A DNA stretch of 64,000 nucleotides from Scybalomonas sp905214925 (GCA_905214925.1 CAJMOB010000001.1:203080-267079), one strand, 5' to 3'; counted from the first letter of the stretch, positions 1 through 8,351 are shown. Program-made: numbers and translations. Notes: a model not told the origin generated them from the sequence alone.

Positions 1-316
1 TGACTGCCAACCCTGCAAAAGCTCCTACCATCGTAAATGGTGCTGTAAAATTGATATTATTTGCAGCCTGAATGACAAACTCACGAATCGGAGATAACGG
101 ACAGGCAGATAACAGACCAATAATAGAACAGTATGCAACAATTGGAAGTTTTAAAGGAATCACCTTTGTACAGACAACAGCTATCATAGAAATCACAATC
201 AAAACAACAAGCCCTGGAAGAGAATCCATAAATCCCACATCATATCCTATAAAATTAGCAAGCCCTGTACCAATTGCACCTAATATAAATAAAACCAGCC
301 ATTCTATGTATCTCAT
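1..316 (-). CDS. Small integral membrane protein, partner of the DUF3100 protein (3' end cut by window edge)
   Basis: The frame opens with ATG at 316 and stays open to base 1, about 105 codons, so the C-terminus lies outside the window. The product begins MRYIEWLVLFILGAIG and is almost entirely hydrophobic, with segments suggesting three or more membrane helices. Its ATG overlaps the TGA of the DUF3100 gene by 4 bases (ATGA), so the two are translationally coupled and probably form one membrane complex. I do not recognise a named family. A two-part transporter is an inference from coupling and hydrophobicity only. Confidence 0.7.
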   Translation of the reverse strand, partial: MRYIEWLVLFILGAIGTGLANFIGYDVGFMDSLPGLVVLIVISMIAVVCTKVIPLKLPIVAYCSIIGLLSACPLSPIREFVIQAANNINFTAPFTMVGAFAGLAV

Positions 317-1167
317 ACGCTCTTCTCCTCTCTTGGTTTTAATGCCAACTTTCTTAACTTTGGCTCTAATACACTGTAATATTTGTCACAAAGTGGAATT
401 GCAATAAACATGGTAATATAAATGCCTGTAATACCGGCAATGGTTTCTCCCACACTTGCCATTGTAGTAATTGTTTCTGCCATTTCTGGATAAATGGCAC
501 AAAGACTTGCACTAGAACTTGCCATCATAATACCTGCACCAACTCCAGAAGCCAATCCCATCACTTGCGGATGAAACCATCCTGTCATACCGATAACAGA
601 AGCCATCAAACCAAAATAGATTGTTCCTACCATACCACCCACAATATAAATAGAAAGACTGCCTCTGGCCTCATCAGAGTCTGGACCATAAATATTATTG
701 ATTAACGCCATATGGTACTCACGGTTAATGGAATGACAAGCTCCCACCGTTTCTCTTTTCATTCCAAGCAAAATCGCCACTGGAACTGCAAGAATTGGAC
801 CTAATAAATTGCCAAATCCATGAAGTAAAAGAGCGGGACCAGCATCTAAGATCAATTCAATGTTAGCACCAGCTGTAATTCCCAATTTTGCAATAAATGG
901 ACAGATACCAACAACAACCAACTTTGATGCTGCCTTTACATGTTCTGGTTTTACAATTTTTAAGACTTGTGGTCCACAAAGGATTCCTAAAATAATCGCA
1001 TAAAAAATTGGAAATAAAATAAGTTTTCCCTTTCCCACAACAACTTCTATTTGCCCTATGTTATCTGCAATTAAAATAAATACAAATGCCAATACAAATA
1101 TAAGCCATTCTGTCTTAAACCTTTCTTTTAGGGAAGAATATACATATGTTTCTTTTTGTCCGCTCAT
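313..1167 (-). CDS. DUF3100 family integral membrane protein, putative transporter
   Basis: A 284-residue protein with about eight hydrophobic segments, starting near residues 19-36 (WLIFVLAFVFILIADNIG) and running nearly to the C-terminus. Glycine-rich stretches such as GLASGVGAGIMMASSSA (about residues 206-222) resemble transporter helix breaks. It matches my recollection of the DUF3100 membrane family, whose substrate is not established. A good ribosome site (AGGAGG) precedes the ATG. It is translationally coupled to the truncated downstream membrane gene and divergent from a Crp/Fnr-type regulator, which probably controls it. Neighbours outside the window would be needed to guess a substrate. 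Confidence 0.75.
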   Translation of the reverse strand: MSGQKETYVYSSLKERFKTEWLIFVLAFVFILIADNIGQIEVVVGKGKLILFPIFYAIILGILCGPQVLKIVKPEHVKAASKLVVVGICPFIAKLGITAGANIELILDAGPALLLHGFGNLLGPILAVPVAILLGMKRETVGACHSINREYHMALINNIYGPDSDEARGSLSIYIVGGMVGTIYFGLMASVIGMTGWFHPQVMGLASGVGAGIMMASSSASLCAIYPEMAETITTMASVGETIAGITGIYITMFIAIPLCDKYYSVLEPKLRKLALKPREEKSV

Positions 1168-1289
1168 CTGAGCCCCTCCTTTCCAACATAAGAAGTTTTC
1201 ATTCTTATTGTTGTTCCATATCTCCTTGTTGTTCCTATTATAGAAAAAAAAGGAAATAGAAAAAAGGACAAATGAGCACTTTCTTTATG

Positions 1290-1324
1290 AAAATGTATAG
1301 ATTTTATTTTAATCTATACATTTT
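1290..1324. promoter_or_regulatory. Palindrome between the DUF3100 and Crp/Fnr genes, candidate operator
   Basis: Two perfect 14-base arms (1290-1303 and 1311-1324, core AATGTATAGATT) are separated by 7 bases in the divergent intergenic region. No gene ends here, so a terminator role is unlikely. An operator for the adjacent regulator is the simplest reading. The arms do not resemble the classical Crp or Fnr half-sites TGTGA or TTGAT. Confidence 0.45.
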
Positions 1325-1360
1325 TTCATATATTTTGACCAATTATTCAACCAAAAAAGA

Positions 1361-1389
1361 TTGATCCCCTATTGAATACCCGATATAAT
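1361..1389 (+). promoter_or_regulatory. Sigma-A-type promoter of the Crp/Fnr regulator
   Basis: TTGATC at 1361-1366, a 17-base spacer and TATAAT at 1384-1389 precede the ATG at 1431. A GGAG ribosome site lies at 1421-1424. Confidence 0.7.
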
Positions 1390-1430
1390 AACTTTAATAG
1401 ATAAATTATGGGATTGGATAGGAGATCACT

Positions 1431-2126
1431 ATGACCTTAAATGAATTAGAAGAATTAGTACCAGAACTAAAAAAATATACAAAAAATATGCCTTTCGATA
1501 TTCGTTCTCGCTGTATTGTAAAAAAGCATCCTGCTGGCACATTAATTCATCAAAAAAATATGGAACTTGACTATTTTGGAATTGTGGCTATGGGCTCAGA
1601 TCGAGTCATTAACGAATTTGAAAATGGGAATATTTATATGATCGAAAGTAATCAATGTATTGACTTTATTGGAGAAGTAACAATTCTTGCCAAGATGCCA
1701 AAAACTTCTGTTACCATTGAAGCTGTAGAAGATTGTCTTGTGGCTTATATCAGTCGAAAAGATGCTGAACATTGGCTTTCCATAGATCACAATCTCCTTT
1801 CTCTTGTAGCTGAGAAAGTCGCCTACAAGCTCTATCGTTCTTCTTATCACAATGGACTAAAATTATTCTATCCACCAAGCTACTTATTATTGGACTATAT
1901 AGGCAAATATGCTCGTTTTCACCATATCCGTCTAGGGCAGACACTCACAATCACTAAGACTCGTCAAATGCTTCAAGAAGAAATTGGGATTAATGTAAAA
2001 ACATTAAATCGAACGATTATGCAACTAAAAAAAGAAGGGTTTTTTACTCTTTATAAAGGAAAAATTACTTTTGATTATTCCCAATATTTAAAGATACTAG
2101 AATATTTAGAGAAAGAAAAAAACTAA
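1431..2126 (+). CDS. Crp/Fnr family transcriptional regulator
   Basis: A 231-residue protein with an N-terminal cyclic-nucleotide-binding-like beta-barrel (about residues 20-120, containing FIGEVTILAKMPKTSVTIEA). It has a long linking helix and a C-terminal winged helix (about 165-215; QEEIGINVKTLNRTIMQLKKEG). The barrel lacks the arginine-serine cAMP pocket of true Crp, and no N-terminal cysteine cluster of Fnr is visible, so the ligand is unknown. It is divergent from the DUF3100 operon, with a palindrome between them, which suggests it regulates that operon and possibly itself. Confidence 0.85.
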   Translation: MTLNELEELVPELKKYTKNMPFDIRSRCIVKKHPAGTLIHQKNMELDYFGIVAMGSDRVINEFENGNIYMIESNQCIDFIGEVTILAKMPKTSVTIEAVEDCLVAYISRKDAEHWLSIDHNLLSLVAEKVAYKLYRSSYHNGLKLFYPPSYLLLDYIGKYARFHHIRLGQTLTITKTRQMLQEEIGINVKTLNRTIMQLKKEGFFTLYKGKITFDYSQYLKILEYLEKEKN

Positions 2127-2230
2127 CCTATATTCAGGACCACCAGATTATCCCAACATCCTAAACATAACATATCAAAATATACTTCCTATCGTATTTA
2201 TTTTCATGGAAATATTCATATTTATATGGA

Positions 2231-2301
2231 AAAAAGGAGTATCCCACCTTGTAAAAACAGTTACCTTGTAACTATATTTTCTCTGTAGGATACCCCTTTT
2301 T
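2231..2301 (-). terminator. Long hairpin terminator of the GNAT gene, possibly bidirectional
   Basis: Arms 2231-2244 and 2288-2301 pair over 14 bases with one mismatch that becomes G-U in minus-strand RNA. The loop holds a small inner hairpin, GTTAC-CTT-GTAAC. T-runs flank both ends, so it may also serve the Crp/Fnr gene on the plus strand. Confidence 0.6.
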
Positions 2302-2324
2302 CTATCTTTATTTTATCAGGATTT

Positions 2325-2828
2325 CTATATTTTAATACGTGTATAATATTCATTTTCATCTGAATAAATGACACTTGCTCCATTGTTTTGCTGAACTTTT
2401 AAAGAGGCAGGGTTCTTTTTTGAACAAGATAGATATACTTCCTCTTCCTTCATCGTTTGTTTTAACTTCTCAATGGAAAGGGCTAACCCTTTTGTCCCAT
2501 ATCCTTTTCCTCGATATTGCTTTAAAATGCCATATCCGATATGTCCAGCTCCTTTTTTTAACGCCTCATTGAGCCAATGTCTAACTTTAAATAATCCAAC
2601 GATTTCTTCCTCATCCCATAAGAAATAGTAAGTACATGGTACATATCCATCTGGTAAATCCATTCCCTTTGACTGATTTATCACTGTTGGTAATACCTTC
2701 TCTATAAACTCCTTTTTACTTACTCCATAATATTCATTGATAAATCCATTTTCATCGGCAGGAAATTGTTTCATCGCCTCATACTCTTTTTCATAATCAT
2801 CTAAATTTGCTTCTTTCAAAAATAGCAT
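2325..2828 (-). CDS. GNAT family N-acetyltransferase
   Basis: A 167-residue protein. Its acetyl-CoA-binding motif A is visible as IGYGILKQYRGKGYGTKGL, and the later SCSKKNPASLKVQQNNGA is the usual motif B region in which an Asn packs near the cofactor. The start was placed at the ATG at 2828 because AAAGGGGGA (2836-2844) is correctly spaced there; an upstream ATG at 2894 has no ribosome site. The family transfers acetyl groups from acetyl-CoA to amines. The substrate is unknown and the gene is monocistronic. Confidence 0.85.
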   Translation of the reverse strand: MLFLKEANLDDYEKEYEAMKQFPADENGFINEYYGVSKKEFIEKVLPTVINQSKGMDLPDGYVPCTYYFLWDEEEIVGLFKVRHWLNEALKKGAGHIGYGILKQYRGKGYGTKGLALSIEKLKQTMKEEEVYLSCSKKNPASLKVQQNNGASVIYSDENEYYTRIKI

Positions 2829-2989
2829 ATAAAAATCCCCCTTTAAATTAAATTTAATCCTATTATAGGAATAAATAATATATTTTTCAAACACTTTTTC
2901 CTATTTTTAACATCAATATTCCTATTTTATCATTTTTTTCAGATAACATTTTCAACTTTATTTATTGAGATCTGGATATTACATGAAAC

Positions 2990-3044
2990 TATCATAGCGT
3001 ATTGTTTGGAAGGGAGTAGTCTGTGAGAAATCCTATAATATAAA
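2990..3044. repeat. Dispersed terminator-adjacent repeat, partial copy C
   Basis: The segment ending GTGAGAAATCCTATAATATAAA matches the terminator-proximal end of the longer copies near 29370 and 45635. As in those copies it abuts the terminator of a minus-strand gene, here rsgA. The distal half is too diverged to align with confidence. Confidence 0.4.
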
Positions 3045-3080
3045 GAAGGAAATTACCACATTTCCATGATAATCTCCTTC
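3045..3080 (-). terminator. Terminator of rsgA
   Basis: Arms 3045-3055 and 3070-3080 (GAAGGAAATTA / TAATCTCCTTC) have one mismatch that is a G-U pair in minus-strand RNA. The sequence is closely related to the terminators at 4426 and 8444. Confidence 0.7.
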
Positions 3081-3117
3081 CCATAATTTCTCTATTTACA
3101 TAAAAATGTTATCATTT

Positions 3118-4182
3118 TTATTTCCCAAATTTTTTGGCAAACTTTCTGGCATTTTTCATGCCACCAACCTCTTTAAACATTCGATCCAGTTTTTTCACTT
3201 CAATCTCTTTGCTGCTCAATCCATCGTATCCAGCTTCATGCTGTAACTTGAAATAGCTATCCAAACGACGTTGATCAATGAGACCGTCTTCTAATGCCGC
3301 CAATACTGCACACCCTGGTTCATTGGTGTGGCTACAGTCCCGAAATTTACATTGACTTCCCAACTCTTCAATCTCATGAAATGTTCTAGATAAATCTACA
3401 CTCTCAGCTCCCATTTCACGCATACCAGGAGTATCGATGACGACACCACCGAGTGGACAAGGAAACATTTCACGCCCTGTTGTCGTATGTCGACCTTTAT
3501 CTGCTTTGCCAATTTCTTTCGTCTCCAGCACTTCTTCTCCAAGCAAACGGTTGATCATTGTAGATTTTCCAACACCAGAAGAACCGATAAATGCACAAGT
3601 CTGATTTTTAGAAAAATAAGGTTCAAATTTCTTGGCAATATCCGTATCAAACATCGATAAAGCAATTACATCGGAAAAGAGGGAAATCTGTTCCACCTCT
3701 CGAATCGCCTCTGACACATCATCGCATAAATCCGCCTTTGTCAACACAATGACAGGCGTAGCACCACTATCCCAAGCAATAGAAAGATAGCGTTCCATAC
3801 GATTTAAACTAAAGTTTTGATTTAAGGACATACAAAGAAATACGGTATCTATATTAGCTGCAACGGATTGTGCTTGCCCTGAAATACCAACAGCCTTTCT
3901 TACAAAAAGACTCTTCCTTGTTAAAATATGATGAATGATAACCTCTGAATCCCCATCTTGTTTTCTTACCATAACGTAGTCTCCAACCGCAGGATACTGT
4001 GCTAACTCTTCGGTATCAAATCTCATTTTCCCTGATATTTGTGCTAACGCTTCACCGTGTTGGGTAACTACCCGATATTTTCCACGATATTGAGCAACCA
4101 CTCTTGCCAATTGGTATTCAGGATACAGAGTCGCCTCTGTAATAAAACGTTCATTTATAGCATAATCTTTTAAATAATTCAA
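3118..4182 (-). CDS. rsgA: Ribosome small-subunit-dependent GTPase A
   Basis: A circularly permuted GTPase that helps late 30S subunit maturation. An N-terminal OB-fold is followed by G4 (LTKADLC), then G1 (GSSGVGKST) and G3 (DTPGM), the permuted order diagnostic of RsgA/YloQ. A C-terminal zinc knuckle reads C-x4-C-x-H-x5-C (CKFRDCSHTNEPGC). I chose the TTG at 4182 (product MNYLKDYAINERF, 354 residues) because GGAGG at 4191-4195 sits 8 bases upstream. The ATG at 4197 overlaps that ribosome site and would give 359 residues. The leader carries a short ORF and a hairpin. Confidence 0.95.
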   Translation of the reverse strand: MNYLKDYAINERFITEATLYPEYQLARVVAQYRGKYRVVTQHGEALAQISGKMRFDTEELAQYPAVGDYVMVRKQDGDSEVIIHHILTRKSLFVRKAVGISGQAQSVAANIDTVFLCMSLNQNFSLNRMERYLSIAWDSGATPVIVLTKADLCDDVSEAIREVEQISLFSDVIALSMFDTDIAKKFEPYFSKNQTCAFIGSSGVGKSTMINRLLGEEVLETKEIGKADKGRHTTTGREMFPCPLGGVVIDTPGMREMGAESVDLSRTFHEIEELGSQCKFRDCSHTNEPGCAVLAALEDGLIDQRRLDSYFKLQHEAGYDGLSSKEIEVKKLDRMFKEVGGMKNARKFAKKFGK

Positions 4183-4220
4183 TGTTTTTACCTCCATTTA
4201 TCTCTATCAGCTATCGGATA

Positions 4221-4260
4221 GGAAGGAGGATAAGAATCTTACTGAACTCTACCTCCTTCC
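4221..4260 (-). promoter_or_regulatory. Hairpin in the rsgA leader
   Basis: Perfect 9-base arms GGAAGGAGG (4221-4229) and CCTCCTTCC (4252-4260) flank an inner TAAGA-A-TCTTA dyad. The minus-strand RNA would fold just upstream of rsgA and hide an SD-like GGAAGGAGG belonging to the 3' end of the short leader ORF. Confidence 0.4.
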
Positions 4261-4295
4261 ATTCTTACAATTCCCTTTTTATTTGTATTCATCAT
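4239..4295 (-). CDS. Short leader ORF upstream of rsgA
   Basis: An 18-codon frame beginning MMNTNKKGIVRMEGG starts at ATG 4295. It has a well-spaced AAAGGAGAG ribosome site (4303-4311) and ends with TAA at 4239 inside the leader hairpin. Its good ribosome site and position suggest a translated leader peptide, but nothing in the residues points to a function. It could also be a chance frame. Confidence 0.3.
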   Translation of the reverse strand: MMNTNKKGIVRMEGGRVQ

Positions 4296-4425
4296 AAAAA
4301 TACTCTCCTTTCGTTTATAATGAATGATTATATCATTTTATTTTCTGAAAGAAAAGTGAGGATATCTTCCAGTTTTCGTAGCATATATCTTACTAGTATG
4401 ACTATCTCTTTCTGATAATATTGTA

Positions 4426-4462
4426 AAAAGGAGATTACCACACTCCATGATAATCTCCTTTT
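4426..4462 (-). terminator. Terminator of the ACT-domain gene
   Basis: Perfect 12-base arms AAAAGGAGATTA (4426-4437) and TAATCTCCTTTT (4451-4462), with a T-rich exit on the minus strand. Confidence 0.75.
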
Positions 4463-4510
4463 GCTCTTTTTCATTTTTATAAAATCATTTCGAATTTTTA
4501 TTTTCTAAAA

Positions 4511-4876
4511 TTATACGACCTGATATCCAGCATTTATAAGCACCTCTAATGCTTTCTCATAGTTATCTTTTTTTGTCAAAATATAATCGGTATTATATGT
4601 TGAGATAGCAAATATCCCAATCTTATTTTCTGCTAACAAAGCTGATATTTTGGATAGAATTCCGATCAGTGAAAAGTCTAACACACCCTGTATTCGAAAC
4701 GCTTTCCAACCATCCTCTCGTTCTGTTACATTCTCTGGAATATTTTCTGTGATGCAAACTAAGGAATTTTCTTCATCGGTTTTACCGATAAAACAATACT
4801 CATTGTCTAAATTCACTTTTGAAAAATCTTTCACTTTACATACGGAAAAATCATAATCAATTTTCTTAATCTCCAA
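4511..4876 (-). CDS. ACT domain-containing protein
   Basis: A 121-residue protein resembling stand-alone ACT-domain proteins of the COG3603 type. The C-terminal half (about 55-121, LDFSLIGILSKISALLAENKIGIFAISTYNTD split across a strand-helix-strand) has the ligand-binding ACT pattern, and the N-terminal half is probably a second degenerate copy. ACT domains bind amino acids or other small ligands; no enzyme domain is present. The gene starts 34 bases after the cyclase gene, and the pair probably share a transcript ending at the 4426 terminator. Confidence 0.8.
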   Translation of the reverse strand: MEIKKIDYDFSVCKVKDFSKVNLDNEYCFIGKTDEENSLVCITENIPENVTEREDGWKAFRIQGVLDFSLIGILSKISALLAENKIGIFAISTYNTDYILTKKDNYEKALEVLINAGYQVV

Positions 4877-4910
4877 AATCTTTCTCCTTTATGTACTATG
4901 TATTTAGAAA

Positions 4911-5669
4911 CTATTCTGTTATTGCCCAAACTCTCGCAGGCAATCCTGTTGCCCCTTCAAATCTCGGATACGAAACAATTACTACTGCACCTGCTTCAGC
5001 TACTTGATCAAGATTCGTTAACATCTCTACTTGAATTTTTCCCTTTCCAAGAACATATCTCTCACAAATTAAATCACCTGCAGCTTCTGCAATAACAGAA
5101 GCATCGGTATCTAATGTTTCATGACCATTCGCTGCTGCATTGCGCTCTTCATAAATGTACTGCAACGCTTCTAAAGACCATCCTGGAAAATTATCATTTC
5201 CATCTGTGTCTGTTCCCGAAATTGCTTCCATATCCGGCCATTTCTTTGACCAATCTGTTCTCAATGCAACAAATGCCCCATCTGGAATATTTCCATATTT
5301 TTTCTCATATTCCTTGATGTCATCGACTGTGACTGCATAGTGAATATCTTGTTTTACTTTCTTGGTAATATCAATCACAACCAATGGAAAAATCAAGTCA
5401 TTGACACCATATTTTTCGGAAAGATCTTTTCCTTTTATAAAATGCCCTGGAAAATCGATGTGTGTTCCAAATTGCCCTGGAAACTTAAATGTCTGAATCA
5501 AGCAATCAAGCATTTCATTTCCCCAATCAAAACACGTCTTTCCTAATTCAACTGATCCATCTGGAATCCCTGCCCAGTAAGGACTATCATTATTAAGCGA
5601 AAGTGTCAAATCCACCCACTTGTAATTCTTTGCCCCTGCTAAGGCATCCCATAGCTTATACTTACTCAT
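4911..5669 (-). CDS. Cyclase family protein (kynurenine formamidase-like fold)
   Basis: A 252-residue protein. GTHIDFPGHF (about residues 69-78) is the metal-binding HxGTHxDxPxHF-type signature of the cyclase/formamidase family. Downstream ALRTDW and the late VEMLTNLDQ also fit. The family contains arylformamidases, isatin hydrolases and polyketide cyclase-like enzymes, so the substrate is open. An AAGGAG site lies 8-9 bases ahead of the ATG. It is likely cotranscribed with the ACT protein, which might sense a related amino acid; that link is inference. Confidence 0.8.
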   Translation of the reverse strand: MSKYKLWDALAGAKNYKWVDLTLSLNNDSPYWAGIPDGSVELGKTCFDWGNEMLDCLIQTFKFPGQFGTHIDFPGHFIKGKDLSEKYGVNDLIFPLVVIDITKKVKQDIHYAVTVDDIKEYEKKYGNIPDGAFVALRTDWSKKWPDMEAISGTDTDGNDNFPGWSLEALQYIYEERNAAANGHETLDTDASVIAEAAGDLICERYVLGKGKIQVEMLTNLDQVAEAGAVVIVSYPRFEGATGLPARVWAITE

Positions 5670-5820
5670 CCTACCAACTCCTTCTCATTTTTTCATGTTG
5701 AGAAACATATCTTATAAGTTCCTCATAATATAATCTATCGTTTCATAGAAAGCCATAAGAAATCCTGTCATTTTCTTCGTTTCATTATTTGGTAAGCATC
5801 TATCCTTTTTATATACAAAT

Positions 5821-6489
5821 TTATTTTGCTTTCCATGCTCTTCCTGCCTTATTTTGCTCTATCATGCATTGCATAAATTTTTCTCTTGTCACATCTTTTG
5901 GACGGAATTTCCATTCAGTACCTGTCATCGCCTTATCTACCATGACCTCGAACTCATCTTCTTTAATTTCAATATCATCGAAACAAATCGGTAATCCTAT
6001 CTCTTTGTTGAACTGCATAATACGATCTCTTTCGTCCAACTTTCCATCATAAGTAAGAAGACAAAGGACACCTAACGCTACAATTTCTCCATGTAAGTGC
6101 TTATGCCCTGCTTCCGTCACCGTTGAACCATAATAAACACAATGTGCCAATGAGGAATTATAGTAATAATCTGGCATCTGCGTTGTCATATTGGATACTA
6201 ATCCAGTCGAAACAATAATATCTAAGACTACTTGTTCTAGCGCAGTAGTTACTTTCTTCTCTTTACATGCCTGTAAGGCATCTTTTCCATAAGCAAGCAA
6301 TGGCTCTGTACAAATCTTACTTAACTGTACCCCCATCAGCGGTGTATGAGATAAGTCATCCTCTTTACTAGAAAAAACAGCTTCACATTCTTTGGATAGG
6401 GCATCTCCAATTCCAGTCATCCCCTTTTTCATTTATTGTTTCTTATTGTAACACTGCACTATGACAGAGTCAACAAAAATCATATTCCT
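5821..6489 (-). pseudogene. Remnant of a GldA-type iron/zinc-containing alcohol dehydrogenase
   Basis: The open frame 5821-6432 (203 residues) corresponds to the C-terminal helical metal-binding half of glycerol dehydrogenase-like enzymes. GIGDAL supplies the Asp ligand; LAHCVYYG and HGEIVALG supply the two His ligands. The N-terminal NAD-binding domain is absent and no ribosome site precedes the ATG at 6432. In the same frame upstream, past a TAA, the bases to 6489 read NMIFVDSVIV, resembling the conserved segment that precedes GIGDAL in the family. A terminator stands at 6540-6574. I read this as a 5'-truncated decaying gene with an in-frame stop. Confidence 0.7.
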
Positions 6490-6539
6490 TTGGCTTATCA
6501 TAGCGGCTCCCCCATGACTCATTGTCTTAGCATAAATAG

Positions 6540-6574
6540 AAAAAGCAGTCAGTCTTTATGACTAACCACTTTTT
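6540..6574 (-). terminator. Terminator of the RibD-C reductase gene
   Basis: Arms 6540-6554 and 6560-6574. Three mismatches seen on the plus strand all become G-U pairs in minus-strand RNA, followed by a T-run. Confidence 0.65.
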
Positions 6575-6606
6575 TACTATCCATCTTTTCTCTACAAAAC
6601 AAGACA

Positions 6607-7137
6607 TTACCTACGGGTATAAACCAAATCCGTTATTCCATTATACGTTTGCGTATGGACTAATTTTAATTTCATTTCCTTAGAAGTGTTTCCAAACAAT
6701 GAAATACCCGAACCTAAAATTGTTGGTATCACTGAAATATAATATTCATCAATGAAATCCTTCTCTACTAATTGTTGAATAATATTTGCTCCTCCACAAA
6801 TCCAAATATTTTTTCCTTGTTTCTGTTTTAATTCATTGACAACATCCCAAGGAGCTTTTTCTGTAAATATAATTTTATTTGTGGAAGATAACTTTCTATG
6901 TGTAATCACATAGCTTGTCAACTCATCATATACCCATTCTGTTGGAGATAATTCTGTCACAACTTGATGATAAGTATTCCATCCCATAATAACTGTATCT
7001 ACATCTTTTATAAAATTTGAATAGACATCCATATTTTCTTCCTTCTCACTCTGTCCATTCAACCAGTCTACGTTTCCATTACGATCTGCAATATATCCAT
7101 CAAGACTCATTGCAATAAATAAAACAATCTTCCTCAT
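6607..7137 (-). CDS. Dihydrofolate reductase-like protein (RibD C-terminal domain family)
   Basis: A 176-residue protein beginning MRKIVLFIAMSLDGYIAD, the typical start of stand-alone RibD-C/YyaP-type reductases. MGWNTYHQV and the nucleotide-binding IWICGGANIIQQL near the middle support this. The family uses NADPH, but most stand-alone members have no known substrate. The ATG at 7137 was chosen because GAGG (7146-7149) is 8 bases upstream; a TTG at 7161 would overlap the previous gene. It follows the carboxypeptidase gene by about 20 bases and is probably cotranscribed with it. Confidence 0.82.
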   Translation of the reverse strand: MRKIVLFIAMSLDGYIADRNGNVDWLNGQSEKEENMDVYSNFIKDVDTVIMGWNTYHQVVTELSPTEWVYDELTSYVITHRKLSSTNKIIFTEKAPWDVVNELKQKQGKNIWICGGANIIQQLVEKDFIDEYYISVIPTILGSGISLFGNTSKEMKLKLVHTQTYNGITDLVYTRR

Positions 7138-7157
7138 ATTAGCTACCTCATAAAATT

Positions 7158-8351
7158 TCAATTTTCCATCAAAGAAACAGGATAATCAAACCCATTTTTT
7201 AATGTATATTCTTCTAACGTCAATCCTTCTTCATATAATTTAGTAGCTAGCTTTACTCCAACATATCGATAATGCCATGGCTCATTTGCAATACCTGTAA
7301 TATCTATTTTATCACTTGGATAGCGAAGAATAAATCCATATTTATGGGCATTTTTAATGACCCACTGATATTCTGGCGTACTACCAAAAACACCATACTG
7401 CCCATCGATTACACTTTGACTTGTTAAATCTACACTGAGTCCCAATTGATGTTCACTTGTTCCTGGAACTGCTACTAAACTAGCAGCGGTCACTTCATCA
7501 TAAATTCGAAAATATTCATCGTAAATCTTTTGTTGCTCTTCATAAGAACGATATGCACTATTTACCGCAAGTATAAGTCCTTCTTTTTTCGCATCTTCAT
7601 ACATCGTTTCTAATGCTTTCGCTGCATCACTTCTCATTTTATTATTTGTAGTTGCGGTTGGAATATTGACTTCCACTAAATCTTCTGGAATATAATCTTT
7701 TGAAATAGAAAAACCTTTTTTAATTAATAGTGCCGTATTGGACGGATTCTCTAAAAAATACGTTCTATCAGATGAGTTTCTAGAATCAATAATAGAGTAC
7801 GAAATATTCATAACAGCTTCTACTGGTTCTAAATCAGACTCAACATATTGTGGTAAATCTTCTATCAATCTTCCGTTGATAGTTAAGTATGGCTCTACTT
7901 GTTTCCATTCCAACTGATTATCCGCAAGAACACCAAAGTCATCTAAAGATAACTGCTTCATTAAAGAGCGCTGTGTTTCTAAATCATATCCTAATTCTTT
8001 TAACTTTGTATGATAGTTACTATAAAATTCATCTACATAAGAAACAACATCTTCTACACTTACATTATCACTACTATATAGCTCATAATCATAATAATGA
8101 TGTTGATTATTCACTTGATCCCATTTTGCCAAATCAATGATTTCATCTAAACTTAAATATTCTTGAATCTCTTCTTCTGATAACTTTAATAATGTAGTTC
8201 TAGCGTCTTTGTCATAACCTTTGATTCCTAACTGGATGCCAGTCCAATTAAAGGCTACGATACCGACTACAACGATTAGACATACCAGTATTCCTAAACC
8301 CGTTTTTAGAACTCGATGTCTTTGTTTTTTTCTTCCTCTTCGTTTCTTCAT
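7158..8351 (-). CDS. Membrane-anchored D-alanyl-D-alanine carboxypeptidase (M15B, VanY-type)
   Basis: A 397-residue protein. A basic N-terminus (KKRRGRKKQRHR) and one membrane helix (about 19-39, VLVCLIVVVGIVAF-like) anchor an extracellular enzyme. The zinc peptidase domain occupies the last 150 residues: AYRSYEEQQ, then GTSEHQLGLSVDL with the first His-Asp ligands, then EPWHYRYVG with the last His. The family trims the terminal D-Ala of peptidoglycan stems. The 200 residues between membrane and catalytic domain are unfamiliar. The start at 8351 follows AAAGGAG (8359-8365) at 7 bases. Confidence 0.85.
   Translation of the reverse strand: MKKRRGRKKQRHRVLKTGLGILVCLIVVVGIVAFNWTGIQLGIKGYDKDARTTLLKLSEEEIQEYLSLDEIIDLAKWDQVNNQHHYYDYELYSSDNVSVEDVVSYVDEFYSNYHTKLKELGYDLETQRSLMKQLSLDDFGVLADNQLEWKQVEPYLTINGRLIEDLPQYVESDLEPVEAVMNISYSIIDSRNSSDRTYFLENPSNTALLIKKGFSISKDYIPEDLVEVNIPTATTNNKMRSDAAKALETMYEDAKKEGLILAVNSAYRSYEEQQKIYDEYFRIYDEVTAASLVAVPGTSEHQLGLSVDLTSQSVIDGQYGVFGSTPEYQWVIKNAHKYGFILRYPSDKIDITGIANEPWHYRYVGVKLATKLYEEGLTLEEYTLKNGFDYPVSLMEN

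Noticed and set aside
1290..1324. Reading the 14-base-arm palindrome as a terminator
   Set aside because: It lies between divergent genes where no transcript ends, so an operator is more sensible despite the neighbouring T-run.
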